DNA of 64,000 bases from Geminicoccaceae bacterium (GTDB taxonomy: Bacteria > Pseudomonadota > Alphaproteobacteria > Geminicoccales > Geminicoccaceae): positions 1 to 64,000 of the forward strand of contig JANQPX010000009.1 in assembly GCA_028285265.1 (NCBI GenBank). The letters are read 5' to 3'. The notes below the pieces were generated by a model. It made no database searches, was not told the DNA's origin, and saw only the letters and a program-made list of their open reading frames with translations. Of the stretch, positions 52,917 to 61,953 are shown piece by piece. A program made the translations under genes and the position numbers. Every line of letters starts with the position of its first letter. The first letter of the stretch is position 1.

Positions 52917-54146
52917 TCAAAGACTAGAACGTGTTGGTTCGTGTGAACGTTTCCGAGCGGTTTGCGCATCGATGGCATCAACAAACCGTTCGGTTGACCA
53001 GGCTTCGTTCAACGCTTCGCGCAGGAGATCCTGTTGACTCGGCGGCGCCATGCCAGACAAGGGCGAATCAATGTCTAAATTCACCGGGAATGGATACCCT
53101 TCGGCCGTCGCTTGCACCACGTTATCAATATCCCGATCACTCAACGCACCGGATTGCTTGAGGGATAGTAATCGCGGATAGAGGGCCTTGCTCATGCGTG
53201 CACGATCGACGATCTCGATGGATCGACCATAACCGGAGCCAATCTGCATAAGATTGGCGATGCGGTGGACATCCTTGGTCCGGTTCTCACCCGCAGCGTG
53301 GAAGGTCGCCGGGTTAAAGAACATCGCATCGCCTTTAGAAAGCGGCAGCTGAACATAGTGCTCCTCGAAATAATCGCGGAAGGCCGGGAGGTGCGCTGCG
53401 AAATAGCCGGGCAGATAGGTTTGCGAATAAGGCAAGAGTTTTGTGGGGCCCGACTCGACAGGCATGTCGCAGTGAGCGATCGCTCCCTGGAGAGTCAAGG
53501 CGGCCGATACGGGATGAATATGGGCCGGATACTCCCTTAACTCACCGCACGTCTGAAACCCCATATGATAGTCTCGATGACATGTTTGGGCCTGGCCGCC
53601 CGGTCGCACGACATTGACCTGTGTCGTGACCTGAAACAACGGACCCAGCCAGGATCGACTGACTAAGGGAATAAGGGCGTTAGCATTGTAGCGGGCAAAA
53701 AGTTCGGGGTCTGCCATGCAGAGTTTCTCATGCGCATTCCAAACCCGGCTATTCGCGCCGGCGGTGGCGAAATGGTCGCCAGCGCCTGCTGACGTTGCCT
53801 CTTCCTCTTCGATAATCGCATTCAAGACGCCGGTGACATCATCGACGATTTGAAGGTCAGAATAGGCGTTTCGAAAGGCAACAATGCCAGCTCCATGTCC
53901 AAAGATCTGAGCCCATTCGGCCATGTAGGCTCTGATTTTGCCGGCATCGTCCAGGGATCTCTCAATCTTTTCGCTGTCATAGACAGGGATTTTGCTGACG
54001 ATTTCATCAGCTAATGGCACGCTTGCCGCATGGGTTTCCACATCGACGGTGCGCGCAAACTCTTCAATGCAGCAGCTTCCCTGGTCAATCCAGACTGCTT
54101 GGCTCGACGGCATCATCAGCTCCATATCCAGTTCGCTCAGGCTCAT
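52917..54146 (-). CDS. Phytanoyl-CoA dioxygenase-like protein upstream of the glycogen operon
   Basis: About 409 residues. The Fe(II) site shows as His and Asp in TCHRDYHMGFQ and a distal His in FFNPATFHAAGENRT, with a following Arg (HRIANLM) suited to 2-oxoglutarate. The N-terminal ~90 residues are an extension without clear similarity. Start is either ATG at 54146 or GTG at 54155. It ends 27 bp before glgP on the same strand, so it may be cotranscribed, although a link to glycogen is not known. It is not similar enough to the PhyH at 35942-36817 to be a recent duplicate. Confidence 0.78.
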   Translation of the reverse strand: MSLSELDMELMMPSSQAVWIDQGSCCIEEFARTVDVETHAASVPLADEIVSKIPVYDSEKIERSLDDAGKIRAYMAEWAQIFGHGAGIVAFRNAYSDLQIVDDVTGVLNAIIEEEEATSAGAGDHFATAGANSRVWNAHEKLCMADPELFARYNANALIPLVSRSWLGPLFQVTTQVNVVRPGGQAQTCHRDYHMGFQTCGELREYPAHIHPVSAALTLQGAIAHCDMPVESGPTKLLPYSQTYLPGYFAAHLPAFRDYFEEHYVQLPLSKGDAMFFNPATFHAAGENRTKDVHRIANLMQIGSGYGRSIEIVDRARMSKALYPRLLSLKQSGALSDRDIDNVVQATAEGYPFPVNLDIDSPLSGMAPPSQQDLLREALNEAWSTERFVDAIDAQTARKRSHEPTRSSL

Positions 54147-54155
54147 GTTAGCCAC

Positions 54156-54464
54156 AATTCCTCAAGATGCAGAACAGCAGTCGTCTCGTTCTGATAACAG
54201 AATTCATTGCCGGCAAGAGCCATATGCCGCGAATCCGACGATGCTAGGGCCGGTTAAGGACAGGCCGTGTTCGACGTTTCTAGACGGCCTTGTCGGGGAG
54301 GTGTCTGCGGTGTGCCTATCCTTGTTGGAAGAGCCGCTGGATCGAGCGTCAATGATTCTAATGAGGCATGCCTTATTCGGCAGTATGGTCCGTTCTCGCC
54401 CCTAGAGGGAACGCTATTTTGGGGTATCATGACGTCAATAATGCATGCCTCGGGAGGATGATCA
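54156..54464. other. 309-bp divergent intergenic region
   Basis: It separates the PhyH-like gene (minus) and the YbjQ gene (plus). I see no gene, repeat or clear promoter except the GGGAGG ribosome site at 54452-54457 that serves YbjQ. Confidence 0.4.
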
Positions 54465-54788
54465 GTGATCGTGACAACAACAGACGGTGTCGAAGATGCC
54501 AAGATTGCGAGCTATCTGGGCATTGTCACAGGTGAGGCCGTGCTTGGCGCCAACATCTTCAAAGATCTCTTTGCAGGGATAAGAGACATTGTTGGTGGGC
54601 GATCGGCTGCTTATGAGGGCGAGCTTCGAAAGGCCAAAGACACAGCAATTCAGGAGATGTCAGACCGTGCGCGCGAGCTTGGTGCTGATGCGATCGTCGG
54701 TGTGGATCTCGATTATGAAGCCATCAGCGGAGGTAACATGCTCATGGTGAGCGCGAATGGAACCGCCGTTAAACTTCAGCGAAGCTAA
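54465..54788 (+). CDS. YbjQ/UPF0145 family protein
   Basis: 107 residues. [20 protein letters not shown]-like start ([19 protein letters not shown]) and [17 protein letters not shown] are the hallmarks of this small beta-rich family, which forms pentamers and is thought to bind heavy metals or stress ligands, though its function is open. GGGAGG lies 7 bp before the GTG start at 54465. It stands alone between divergent and downstream genes. Confidence 0.92.
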   Translation: MIVTTTDGVEDAKIASYLGIVTGEAVLGANIFKDLFAGIRDIVGGRSAAYEGELRKAKDTAIQEMSDRARELGADAIVGVDLDYEAISGGNMLMVSANGTAVKLQRS

Positions 54789-54889
54789 TCTCAAAAGAGT
54801 AGCCCATTACACCGACTTCGTGTGTGATCAGAACGACTAGTCGCTTCATGACGACGATTTCGCCTATTTGATTTTTGAGGATCTAAAAC

Positions 54890-55282
54890 ATGGACCGATT
54901 CACAGGCAGCTGCCTTTGTGGCAACGTTAAGATTGTTGCCTTAGGGCGTCCTTACCGGGTGGGTATCTGCCATTGCCTTGATTGTCGTAAACATCATGGC
55001 GCCCTCTTCCATGCTTCCGCCGTCTTTCCTGAAAACGCGGTGATCATTGAAGGCGAGACGCAAAGCTATGCTGGACGGTTCTTCTGTCCCGTATGCGGCT
55101 CCTCAATATTCTCGCGCTCAGCCGATGAAATCGAAGTGAACCTGGGATCGCTGGACGCTCCCGACCAATTGAGGCCAACCTACGAACTTTGGGTTACCCG
55201 CCGGGAGTCCTGGTTGCCATCTCTTCCTCTAAAAAGACGTTATGAGCGTGATCGGGATGCTGGGAGCCGCTTCGAAACCTAG
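54890..55282 (+). CDS. GFA/CENP-V family zinc protein
   Basis: 130 residues of the family named for glutathione-dependent formaldehyde-activating enzyme. Zinc ligands show as CLCGNV near residue 8, CHCLDCRKHHG near residue 28 and CPVCGSSIF near residue 68. Members bind two zinc ions; glutathione-formaldehyde activity is proven for few, and most are uncharacterised. It follows YbjQ after 101 bp on the same strand and converges on the response regulator at 55321. Confidence 0.93.
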   Translation: MDRFTGSCLCGNVKIVALGRPYRVGICHCLDCRKHHGALFHASAVFPENAVIIEGETQSYAGRFFCPVCGSSIFSRSADEIEVNLGSLDAPDQLRPTYELWVTRRESWLPSLPLKRRYERDRDAGSRFET

Positions 55283-55320
55283 GCTGCATCAGGGATCGAA
55301 ATGGTAATCAAACGATAGGA

Positions 55321-56037
55321 TCAAGGCTTAGCCTGGCGCGATGCCTTCCCAACAAATTCTGTGGTGATCATATAGCCCTGGCCACGGACCGTTTCGATCG
55401 TGACCGATCCGAGATTGTTGTCCAGCTTGCGTCGAAGATGGCGGATGTAAACGTCGACAATATTGGTAAGGGGGTCCTGCTCGGTGTGCCAAACCAACTT
55501 GAGAATCTTGTCTCGGCTCAACACTTTGTTCGCGTGCTGGATGAGCACGGCCATCAGTCGGAACTCCGTGGCTGTCAGATCGAATTCATGGCCGTCCAAA
55601 TACGCTCGTCGAGCGCTGACATCGAGCTCGATATTGCCAAGTTTAAGGGATGGTGATTCTAAATCTTGGAAGTCATTCGAACGCCGCCGCAACGATCTAA
55701 GCCTTGCCAACAGGACATCGAAGTCAAACGGCTTGGTGAGATAATCATCGGCACCCTTGTTGAGCCCGCGTACGATATCATCGACGCTGTCTAACGCCGT
55801 GAGCATGATGATTGGTGTCCTGACACGACGCTGACGCAGTTCATGACAAACCTCATGGCCGTGCATGTCCGGCAACAAAAGGTCTAGAATGATGACGTCG
55901 TAACGCGTCGCGCGATGAGCTTCATACAGCGCGGTCTCACCATCGCCGACGCTCAATAGGCTGTAGCCTTCAGCGGTTAGCCCGCGCTCGATAAATGAAA
56001 CGATCCTCGGATCGTCTTCAACAAGTAGAACTTTCAT
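55321..56037 (-). CDS. OmpR-family response regulator
   Basis: 238 residues: a receiver domain with phosphoacceptor Asp52 (ILDLLLPDMHGHE), acid pair EDDP at residues 7-10 and Lys in YLTKPFDFD; then a winged-helix DNA-binding domain (FDLTATEFRLMAVLIQHANK; VDVYIRHLRRKLDN). Its start overlaps the kinase stop by ATGA. It forms a three-gene unit with the kinase and the PhnD-like binding protein and probably controls that unit's promoter, which is rich in GTCGC inverted repeats. Confidence 0.95.
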   Translation of the reverse strand: MKVLLVEDDPRIVSFIERGLTAEGYSLLSVGDGETALYEAHRATRYDVIILDLLLPDMHGHEVCHELRQRRVRTPIIMLTALDSVDDIVRGLNKGADDYLTKPFDFDVLLARLRSLRRRSNDFQDLESPSLKLGNIELDVSARRAYLDGHEFDLTATEFRLMAVLIQHANKVLSRDKILKLVWHTEQDPLTNIVDVYIRHLRRKLDNNLGSVTIETVRGQGYMITTEFVGKASRQAKP

Positions 56038-57620
56038 CCCTGATATCCATTATGGCTCTCGAGCGGCAAATTGATCGAAACTGTTGTGCCGCAATCCGCT
56101 CGAGCGGCGATGTCAATCGTCCCGCTATGAGCGTCTGAGATCTTCTTTGCAATCGACAGACCAAGGCCACTTCCTGAAGGAAACAGCCGCTGAGCTGTTT
56201 TTCCACGATAGAACGGATCGAACATCCGCGCACCGTCACTAGGCTCCAACCCTACACCTTGATCAGATATCTGTATTTTGACCTTACCATTCTGGACATC
56301 GGTACGAATCTCGATAGAGCCGCCATCCGGTGAATAGTTGATCGCGTTCTTGATGAAGATCAGCAAGAGCTGACTGAGCTTTTGTCGGTCGCCACGGATA
56401 GTGAGATTATTCTTCTTATTCTCCTTGGTAATTTTTAGATTGTTTGACTCAGCCAGTGTTTGAGCAGCTTTATTGGCGCTATCGACAATCTCCTCGATCT
56501 GAATCCGCTCGAATTCATACTCAGTCAGATGATCATCCAGACGCGCCAGGATCATGAGATCATCAACGAGCTTACGCATAACGGCGCCTTGTTCGGTTAT
56601 AACAGACAACGAATCTTGATAGGGCGCCACCTCGCCGTCCGCCAGGCGGGTTGCGACTTGGGCCTCACCGTGGATGATCGTAAGTGGCGTTCGTAATTCA
56701 TGGCTGACTTCAGTCAGGAATTGACGTCGATGAAGATCACGTTGTTCAAGCTGTAAATTGGCACGCTCGAGTTCGGCCGTTCGGATTTGGATTTCTTTTT
56801 CGAGATGCGTTCTTGAGATCATCGATTCTTCGATCTCAGTCGCCATATGCTTCAGGGAACGCGCGAGTTCGCCGAGTTCGTCAGAGCGGCGCTCAGGGAT
56901 GGAGACGCGAAAGTTACGGCGTGCAATTTGTCGAGTCATGCTTGTGAGCGCCTGGATGGGCCTGATGAGCTGTCCGGCGCATGCGTAGCCCACAAAAGCG
57001 CCGAGAAACGTCAGGATCACGACGAAACCGACAAAATTTCGCAGATGCTTATCAGCACCTTCTTGGTTCATGGCAGCCAGCTCACCGTCCAACTGCATCA
57101 TGTGGTCTTGAAAGCGGCCTAGCGACACCACGACCTCGACGGCTCCCAGGGTTTGGCCTGCTGTCTGGATCGGAGAGCAAATTTTGAGCGTCGTCTCACC
57201 CAACTTGCTCAAGACCTGACCGTCTTCTAACACAACCTGTCTCAGCTTGTCGGAAGCGACGGTGCCATACGACGAAATCTCTTTAGTGCCGTCATGGATA
57301 ACCTTGCCTTCTCGATCATAGATCAAGATCGCCGTGACGTCGGGCAGTAAGCGAACAGAACGAGAAATGTTGAAGAGTTCTTCAAAATCTAGCTTAGCCA
57401 AGGGCTCGACGAGGCCATCGGCAAGCACCGAAGCAAGCTGCATGGTAGCCAGTTCCGCTTCGCGCCGCAGGGCGTCGGACATCGCTTCGGAGCTCGAATG
57501 CTCAACATCTTGAGCAAGCCGAATCGCTTCTCGATAGCTGACGAACTGCACAGTCGAAGCGACCGCGACTGCCGACAGCGCGATCATCAAAGCGTAACGT
57601 AGACGTAGCCCGACGCGCAT
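56034..57620 (-). CDS. Membrane sensor histidine kinase
   Basis: 528 residues: a first helix (ALMIALSAVAVASTVQFV), a periplasmic sensor region of about 150 residues that resembles a single Cache/PAS-like fold (VTAILIYDREGKVIHDGT), a second helix (FVGFVVILTFLGAFVGYA), HAMP, a coiled coil, and the kinase core. The phosphoacceptor is His307 in EVSHELRTPLTIIHGE; the ATPase has LLLIFIKNAINYSPDG, ISDQGVGLEP and GSGLGLSIAKK. It is 11 bp downstream of the PhnD-like gene, which probably presents the ligand to it. Confidence 0.94.
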   Translation of the reverse strand: MRVGLRLRYALMIALSAVAVASTVQFVSYREAIRLAQDVEHSSSEAMSDALRREAELATMQLASVLADGLVEPLAKLDFEELFNISRSVRLLPDVTAILIYDREGKVIHDGTKEISSYGTVASDKLRQVVLEDGQVLSKLGETTLKICSPIQTAGQTLGAVEVVVSLGRFQDHMMQLDGELAAMNQEGADKHLRNFVGFVVILTFLGAFVGYACAGQLIRPIQALTSMTRQIARRNFRVSIPERRSDELGELARSLKHMATEIEESMISRTHLEKEIQIRTAELERANLQLEQRDLHRRQFLTEVSHELRTPLTIIHGEAQVATRLADGEVAPYQDSLSVITEQGAVMRKLVDDLMILARLDDHLTEYEFERIQIEEIVDSANKAAQTLAESNNLKITKENKKNNLTIRGDRQKLSQLLLIFIKNAINYSPDGGSIEIRTDVQNGKVKIQISDQGVGLEPSDGARMFDPFYRGKTAQRLFPSGSGLGLSIAKKISDAHSGTIDIAARADCGTTVSINLPLESHNGYQG

Positions 57621-57631
57621 CTTGATCCGTG

Positions 57632-58597
57632 CTATAGAGGTGGCGTATCGCCTAGGTGATCGTAGAGTGCCCGAACATGATCAAGGCTATCCTTGGCATC
57701 ATCAACAAGGCTGTCAAATTTCGTCGTCTTATAGAATGCCTCGAGCGCTGCTTGACCGCCATCGCTTTCATGCATGCTAAGAAGTGTTTGAGTGATGCTG
57801 TCACGTTGCCCTTCGTCCAGTCGAGGGCCAACAATCATCACGGACCGAATGATGTCTGGCGTTGTGTGGAAGATGCGAAGCTGGCGTTTGAGACCCAACG
57901 GGGCACGTGAGGCGTCGTTCCAATGAAGATTGCTCGTGACGCCAACATCCACCTTGTCCCGCGCCACCCACGCGACGACATTCACCTCTGAATCAGCGAA
58001 GAGATAACCGACATCGGTGGTACCTCTCGGTTCATCCGCAAACTTCAACGGCATACCAAGATTAGCGATCGTCGCTTTTGGCACGAAGTAGCCGGACGTC
58101 GATCCACTGTCTTCAAAAGCAATCAGGTGTCCGGCCAAATCCTGAAGTCTCTGAATATCACTGTCCTTCCGGGCAAAGAAGACGGTGTTGTAACTCGCTT
58201 GCCCCTCTTTCCATTGCCGCAGCAAGATCTCAGCATCAGCCAAACGTTCGTATTCAATGGCGGAAAAGGCTGTCTCCGATACCAAATCGATCTTTCCTGC
58301 ACGCAGCAATTCGATCATTTCGTGATTGTCTTTAGCAAGCCGCGTTTCGTGCCGGACAAAGTCGTCAGAATGTTGAACGAGATAATTCCCGAGGGCATCA
58401 AGGGCCGCATAGTGCTTTCTTGGGTTATTTGAAACGCGACCGAGGACAATCGTATCCGGCGCTTGAACGGCTTCGCTTTCATCAGCCAGAACCGATGCAT
58501 GATGCAAAGGCCATAGCAGAGCAATCAGAAGCCACGTAAACACCATACTGATACGGCGCCAACCGTCAGAAATGAGGCGCTTGGCTAATACCGACAT
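57632..58597 (-). CDS. PhnD-like periplasmic binding protein, sensor component
   Basis: 321 residues with an N-terminal signal or anchor (MVFTWLLIALLWPLHHASVL). The mature part reads LGRVSNNPRKHYAALDALGN and IAFEDSGSTSGYFVPKATIA, the oxyanion (phosphate/phosphonate/phosphite) binding plan of the PhnD family; the S-G-S-T-S-G-Y motif is the usual anion loop. No PhnC or PhnE transporter is near; a kinase and regulator follow directly. So it is best seen as the ligand-sensing arm of a three-part signalling system, as known for other binding-protein/kinase pairs. Confidence 0.85.
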   Translation of the reverse strand: MSVLAKRLISDGWRRISMVFTWLLIALLWPLHHASVLADESEAVQAPDTIVLGRVSNNPRKHYAALDALGNYLVQHSDDFVRHETRLAKDNHEMIELLRAGKIDLVSETAFSAIEYERLADAEILLRQWKEGQASYNTVFFARKDSDIQRLQDLAGHLIAFEDSGSTSGYFVPKATIANLGMPLKFADEPRGTTDVGYLFADSEVNVVAWVARDKVDVGVTSNLHWNDASRAPLGLKRQLRIFHTTPDIIRSVMIVGPRLDEGQRDSITQTLLSMHESDGGQAALEAFYKTTKFDSLVDDAKDSLDHVRALYDHLGDTPPL

Positions 58598-58627
58598 CTC
58601 ATCATCTCCATCTTCGCCCCAATGGCT

Positions 58628-58732
58628 GTCGCCACCTTTCCTGGCGACCTCAAATGGTCAGTGTTGACCGCATTCACCATGCTGAAACGCTTTGCGACAC
58701 GTCGCGACAACAGACTTAGGTCTGTGGTCGCC
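58628..58732. repeat. Cluster of GTCGC/GCGAC inverted repeats upstream of the PhnD-like operon
   Basis: Three stem-capable repeats fall within 105 bp: GTCGCCA/TGGCGAC at 58628-58648 (7-nt loop), GCGAC/GTCGC at 58695-58706 (2-bp spacer), and a 12-bp stem GCGACaACAGAC/GTCTGTgGTCGC at 58705-58732 with one mismatch and loop TTAG. They fill the gap between the NYN gene stop and the PhnD-like start. None is followed by a U-run, so operator or leader structure is more likely than a terminator. Confidence 0.55.
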
Positions 58733-58743
58733 AAAGAAGGTCA

Positions 58744-59325
58744 TCATGCTGTTTGATGCAGTTGGGCGGGCTGTTGACGGCGCTTCGCCACAAACGGCAG
58801 GAGTGTTCGCAGATCAATATAGGTGTCGGCTTGCCGACGTAGATCATCGCTCACCATCGAGGACGTCCCAATTGCCGGCCCGACAATGGTCGTTCGCACG
58901 GTTCGCCGCTGTAACGACTGGATCAAGCGCAGAAAGTCGCCATTCCCGGAGAACAAGATGACATGCTCAAGCTTCGCAGACAGCTCAAGAGCATCGACGG
59001 CGAGCTCGACCAAGATGCCGCGGTCGCCTCGTCGGGCTGCTTCGTCATCCTGCCCAGCCCGGCCGGATCTCGTCACCACAACAAATCCATTGTAACTCAG
59101 CCAATCGATCAATGGGCGAAGCGGCGAGTATGATTGGTCATTCGCGATCGTCGCATAGAAGCGAGCCTGCACGAGATACCCAGCTTCAGCGAAAATACTA
59201 CGAAGCGCGCGATAATCGATGTCGACGTCAAGCGATCGACAGATTTGATGAATACTTGGACCATCAATAAAAATCGCGCAGCGCTCATCTTCGTAAATGA
59301 TGTCTTGCAGCATCGGGCATTGCAT
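58744..59325 (-). CDS. NYN-domain (LabA/DUF88) putative ribonuclease
   Basis: About 193 residues. The PIN-like fold shows as CAIFIDGPSIHQI (first metal Asp), a mid-region with RRGDRGILVELAVDALELSA (K/R-G-x-D/V-type second acid region) and VILFSGNGDFLRLIQSLQRR (S-G-N-G-D with the third acid). Family members cut or mature RNA. ATG at 59325 has a GGGGGG-AT ribosome site; a longer frame is not needed. It is monocistronic here, and no toxin or antitoxin partner is apparent. Confidence 0.9.
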   Translation of the reverse strand: MQCPMLQDIIYEDERCAIFIDGPSIHQICRSLDVDIDYRALRSIFAEAGYLVQARFYATIANDQSYSPLRPLIDWLSYNGFVVVTRSGRAGQDDEAARRGDRGILVELAVDALELSAKLEHVILFSGNGDFLRLIQSLQRRTVRTTIVGPAIGTSSMVSDDLRRQADTYIDLRTLLPFVAKRRQQPAQLHQTA

Positions 59326-59529
59326 CGTGAAATCCCCCCAAAACACGTCAGCTTGATTTGGTTTTGTCGTTAAAGCTGTATGAAAAGCGCCCTCATTCTA
59401 GCATAGGGGTGGTCGGCTCTGATCGGCTTTAACCAGAATTTAATGGCGCTAGATTCATGGCTGATCGGCGTGCCAAGCGAACTGGCAATCTGCTTTGTCA
59501 TCAACAAGCCATGTTGAACTTTGTGATTG

Positions 59530-59718
59530 TCAGTCGTTTCGATCTTCTTGTTGGCCGTCTGTTTCGACGACATTAATTGTCACCCGCGCGCCATCGCGAC
59601 TTTCCTCACCCAAGTAATGCTGCGCGTAATCAATGGCTTCTTCAGGCTCGCGTGCGACGTAATCGCCCATGGGGGTGTCATCTGGTCCGTATGCAATAAC
59701 AATATACTCTGGCGTCAT
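59530..59718 (-). CDS. Small conserved-looking acidic protein
   Basis: 62 residues beginning MTPEYIVIAYGPDDTPMGDY, then VAREPEEAIDYAQHYLGEES and RVTINVVETDG. The pattern strand-helix-strand and the AAGGAG 7 bp before the ATG ending at 59718 argue for a real gene. It has no helix that would cross the membrane. No family is recognised; function unknown. Confidence 0.65.
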   Translation of the reverse strand: MTPEYIVIAYGPDDTPMGDYVAREPEEAIDYAQHYLGEESRDGARVTINVVETDGQQEDRND

Positions 59719-60024
59719 GAAGGCTCCTTCCGTTTTGCGTGCGCTGCTGCCGATGGATGAATCCATCTTTGGTTGACGATTGTCTACGGGTGCCGCTGCG
59801 CCGACGCAATTAGCACCGTCAATTTTAATGAAAAATTAACCTGGTTGGTGTCAGCAGATTGGCTACTCGAATTTCACGTAGCGGACAGCGATTGACAGCA
59901 CCTCTATCCCGTCCAACCTGGCGCCAATCTTCTCGGACGCTGGACTCGTCGTCTCACCGGTAGCGGTCGCTCATGAAATGCTGTCGATGTTGCCGAGCGT
60001 CGACGACCATGAGAGATTGAGCTG

Positions 60025-60627
60025 ATGTCGATCGAGGCTGATTCCATCCCCGACCTCTACGAACGACACGCAACGGCCTATGACCAGGGCCGTGGACGTG
60101 ACCTCATGGAGAAAACATGGCTGGATCGTCTGCTCACCCTGACGGTGCCGCCGCGTTCCGTGCTCGATCTCGGTTGTGGCTCAGGCGAACCGATCGCCCA
60201 CTACCTCATTGAACAGGGTTGCGAACTCACCGGCATCGACCTCTCGCCGACCTTGATTAGTTTATGTCGGCGGCGGTTCCCCGGTCATCGTTGGACGGTT
60301 GCCGACATGCGGTCTCTTTCCTTGAACCGCCAATTTCAAGGAATCATCGCCTGGGACAGTTTCTTTCACTTAAGGCCATCAGACCAAGAGCGTATGTTTT
60401 CAGTGTTTCGCCGACATGCCGCGCCTGGGGCAACGTTGATGTTTACATCCGGACCCGAACGCGGCGTCGCGATCGGTACCTATCAAAACGAACCTCTCTA
60501 TCATGCTAGCTTGGACGCGTCGGAGTACAAAAAGCTGCTCAACGATAACGGATTTCACGTCGTCGCTCATAGGGTCGAAGATCCGGACTGTGGTCGCCAT
60601 ACGGTGTGGTTGGCTCAACAAGACTGA
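60025..60627 (+). CDS. Class I SAM-dependent methyltransferase
   Basis: 200 residues. Motif I is VLDLGCGSGEPIAHYLIEQG, the acidic loop after strand two is LTGIDLSPTLI, and the strand-four motif is IIAWDSFFHLRP. The C-terminal part has the antiparallel sheet of small-molecule methyltransferases. The acceptor is unknown. It is convergent with the DUF4166 gene and has no operon partner. Confidence 0.92.
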   Translation: MSIEADSIPDLYERHATAYDQGRGRDLMEKTWLDRLLTLTVPPRSVLDLGCGSGEPIAHYLIEQGCELTGIDLSPTLISLCRRRFPGHRWTVADMRSLSLNRQFQGIIAWDSFFHLRPSDQERMFSVFRRHAAPGATLMFTSGPERGVAIGTYQNEPLYHASLDASEYKKLLNDNGFHVVAHRVEDPDCGRHTVWLAQQD

Positions 60628-60646
60628 AGCTGTCTGACGTGCCGTA

Positions 60647-61231
60647 TCACTCTGCGATGCCCTGGGAAACTGGCAGCAGCCAACCTTGGTAGCGAACGAT
60701 CAGACCCAGGCCGAATGGCGCCAATACGACGATGTCGAAATGAAACTTGTTCTCATGAACGAATTCGCGGCTTTCGCTCTTGGACAGAAGCGTACTGGGA
60801 ATGGGAAGGCCCAGACACCAGCCTCGTCGAATAGGTAGGCTGATACCATCGTCGGTGACATTCAAGGCGAGCTCGAAGGTGAAAACGCCAAGTCGCTCCC
60901 GAACATGATAGCGTTGAGGTGATGGTAGGCAGGTAGAATGAAAAACACGTCCTTGAAAATTGCGCTCCCACACCTCCCCCGCCTCACGACAGGCCTTCGT
61001 GACCATGACAGGAACCGCCTTACCGGCGGGTGGAAATCCGACAGCCCAGGCGATGAGCTCCGAGAGAACTGACCCGCCGCGCGAGATTTGCGCGACACCC
61101 GAAAAGGTCGCCTTGTCTTGCGAGCTATCCAGCGTCTGTAACGCCTTCGGCAACTGCTGCCAGCGATCAGCGAGGGCCGACTGGAAAAGTGTTAGGTTCT
61201 TTTCATCTGTTGCTTCGCTGGATCGGGACAT
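60647..61231 (-). CDS. DUF4166-domain protein
   Basis: 194 residues. FQSALADRWQQLPKALQTL, KATFSGVAQISRGGS, VWERNFQGRVF and the C-terminal GLGLIVRYQGWLLP are hallmarks of DUF4166, a domain often joined to DUF393 or saccharopine-dehydrogenase-like proteins. ATG at 61231 has a GGAGG 11 bp upstream; a GTG at 61258 overlapping the previous stop is an alternative. It is directly downstream of the DCC-family gene, so the two probably act together. Function is unknown. Confidence 0.9.
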   Translation of the reverse strand: MSRSSEATDEKNLTLFQSALADRWQQLPKALQTLDSSQDKATFSGVAQISRGGSVLSELIAWAVGFPPAGKAVPVMVTKACREAGEVWERNFQGRVFHSTCLPSPQRYHVRERLGVFTFELALNVTDDGISLPIRRGWCLGLPIPSTLLSKSESREFVHENKFHFDIVVLAPFGLGLIVRYQGWLLPVSQGIAE

Positions 61232-61254
61232 GCCCAGAATCGCCTCCAAGATCG

Positions 61255-61677
61255 TCACTCCATCAATCTTGAGCGTAGCGTTGCATCCGGTAGTGCGCAC
61301 ATATCTTGGCGGCCGAACAAACGAAGGCGGTTCTCCGCTATGTGCCGATAGATCCAATTTTGCAACGATCGGGGGAGAAGGCGTAGAGGCTGAAGCAGCC
61401 AACCGAGGCCCCCGAGCCTGCTCCCGACACGTATGACGGCATCAAGCGACTCATAAGCCTCACCATCAACAAGGTAGATCCAGCTTTCGGGATTATCGGG
61501 ATCCAGACCGTAGTGACAAAGGACGGCACGCCCCATTGTCGTCTGTATGGGACAAATTCGAAACGCGCCAACCCTGTCGAACCGAAGGATCAACCGTGCC
61601 GACGTGGTGCATAAGGCGCAATCGCCATCCATGAGGACGATGGGCCCCCGTGTCGTCGAATGTCGGAACAGAGGCAT
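61255..61677 (-). CDS. DCC-family thiol-disulfide oxidoreductase-like protein (DUF393)
   Basis: 140 residues. PIVLMDGDCALCTTSARLIL contains the DxxCxxC motif that names the family, a thioredoxin-like fold with a redox dithiol. GDRxxxA-like YLVDGEAYESLDAVIRV and LPRSLQNWIYRHIAENR complete it. It lies 23 bp upstream of the DUF4166 gene (or overlaps it if the GTG start is used). The partner pairing of DUF393 and DUF4166 is recurrent; the substrate is not known. Confidence 0.92.
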   Translation of the reverse strand: MPLFRHSTTRGPIVLMDGDCALCTTSARLILRFDRVGAFRICPIQTTMGRAVLCHYGLDPDNPESWIYLVDGEAYESLDAVIRVGSRLGGLGWLLQPLRLLPRSLQNWIYRHIAENRLRLFGRQDMCALPDATLRSRLME

Positions 61678-61842
61678 CTTGGCGGTAGGAATAGGCAGCC
61701 TTGTTCATCGTCAACCGATTTCCTGAAAAGCATCAGCAGCTTTGGCCAAGCTTAGTGGTCCGTATCCTTCTGCCAAGTTAGCACCATGTTTCTTTGACTG
61801 ATGCTGGAATTTCGGCCGTCCTGATTCAGTGTGCTTCATGTG

Positions 61843-61857
61843 CAACACAATGTGTTG
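61843..61857. promoter_or_regulatory. Short palindrome upstream of the small secreted protein
   Basis: CAACAC-AAT-GTGTTG is a perfect inverted repeat about 100 bp before the small gene at 61954 and next to a TTGACA at 61861. It may be an operator; there is no direct support. Confidence 0.3.
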
Positions 61858-61953
61858 TGATTGACACATGAGCATCAATTAGCTCTTTCAGAATCTCTGC
61901 ATATCGGGGTACATACACGGCGTGGACATCGAAGACCTGAAGGGACCAGAATT

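Noticed and set aside
61861-61953. N-terminal extension of the small secreted protein
   Set aside because: The extension would mask the hydrophobic signal; the ATG at 61954 has its own ribosome site.
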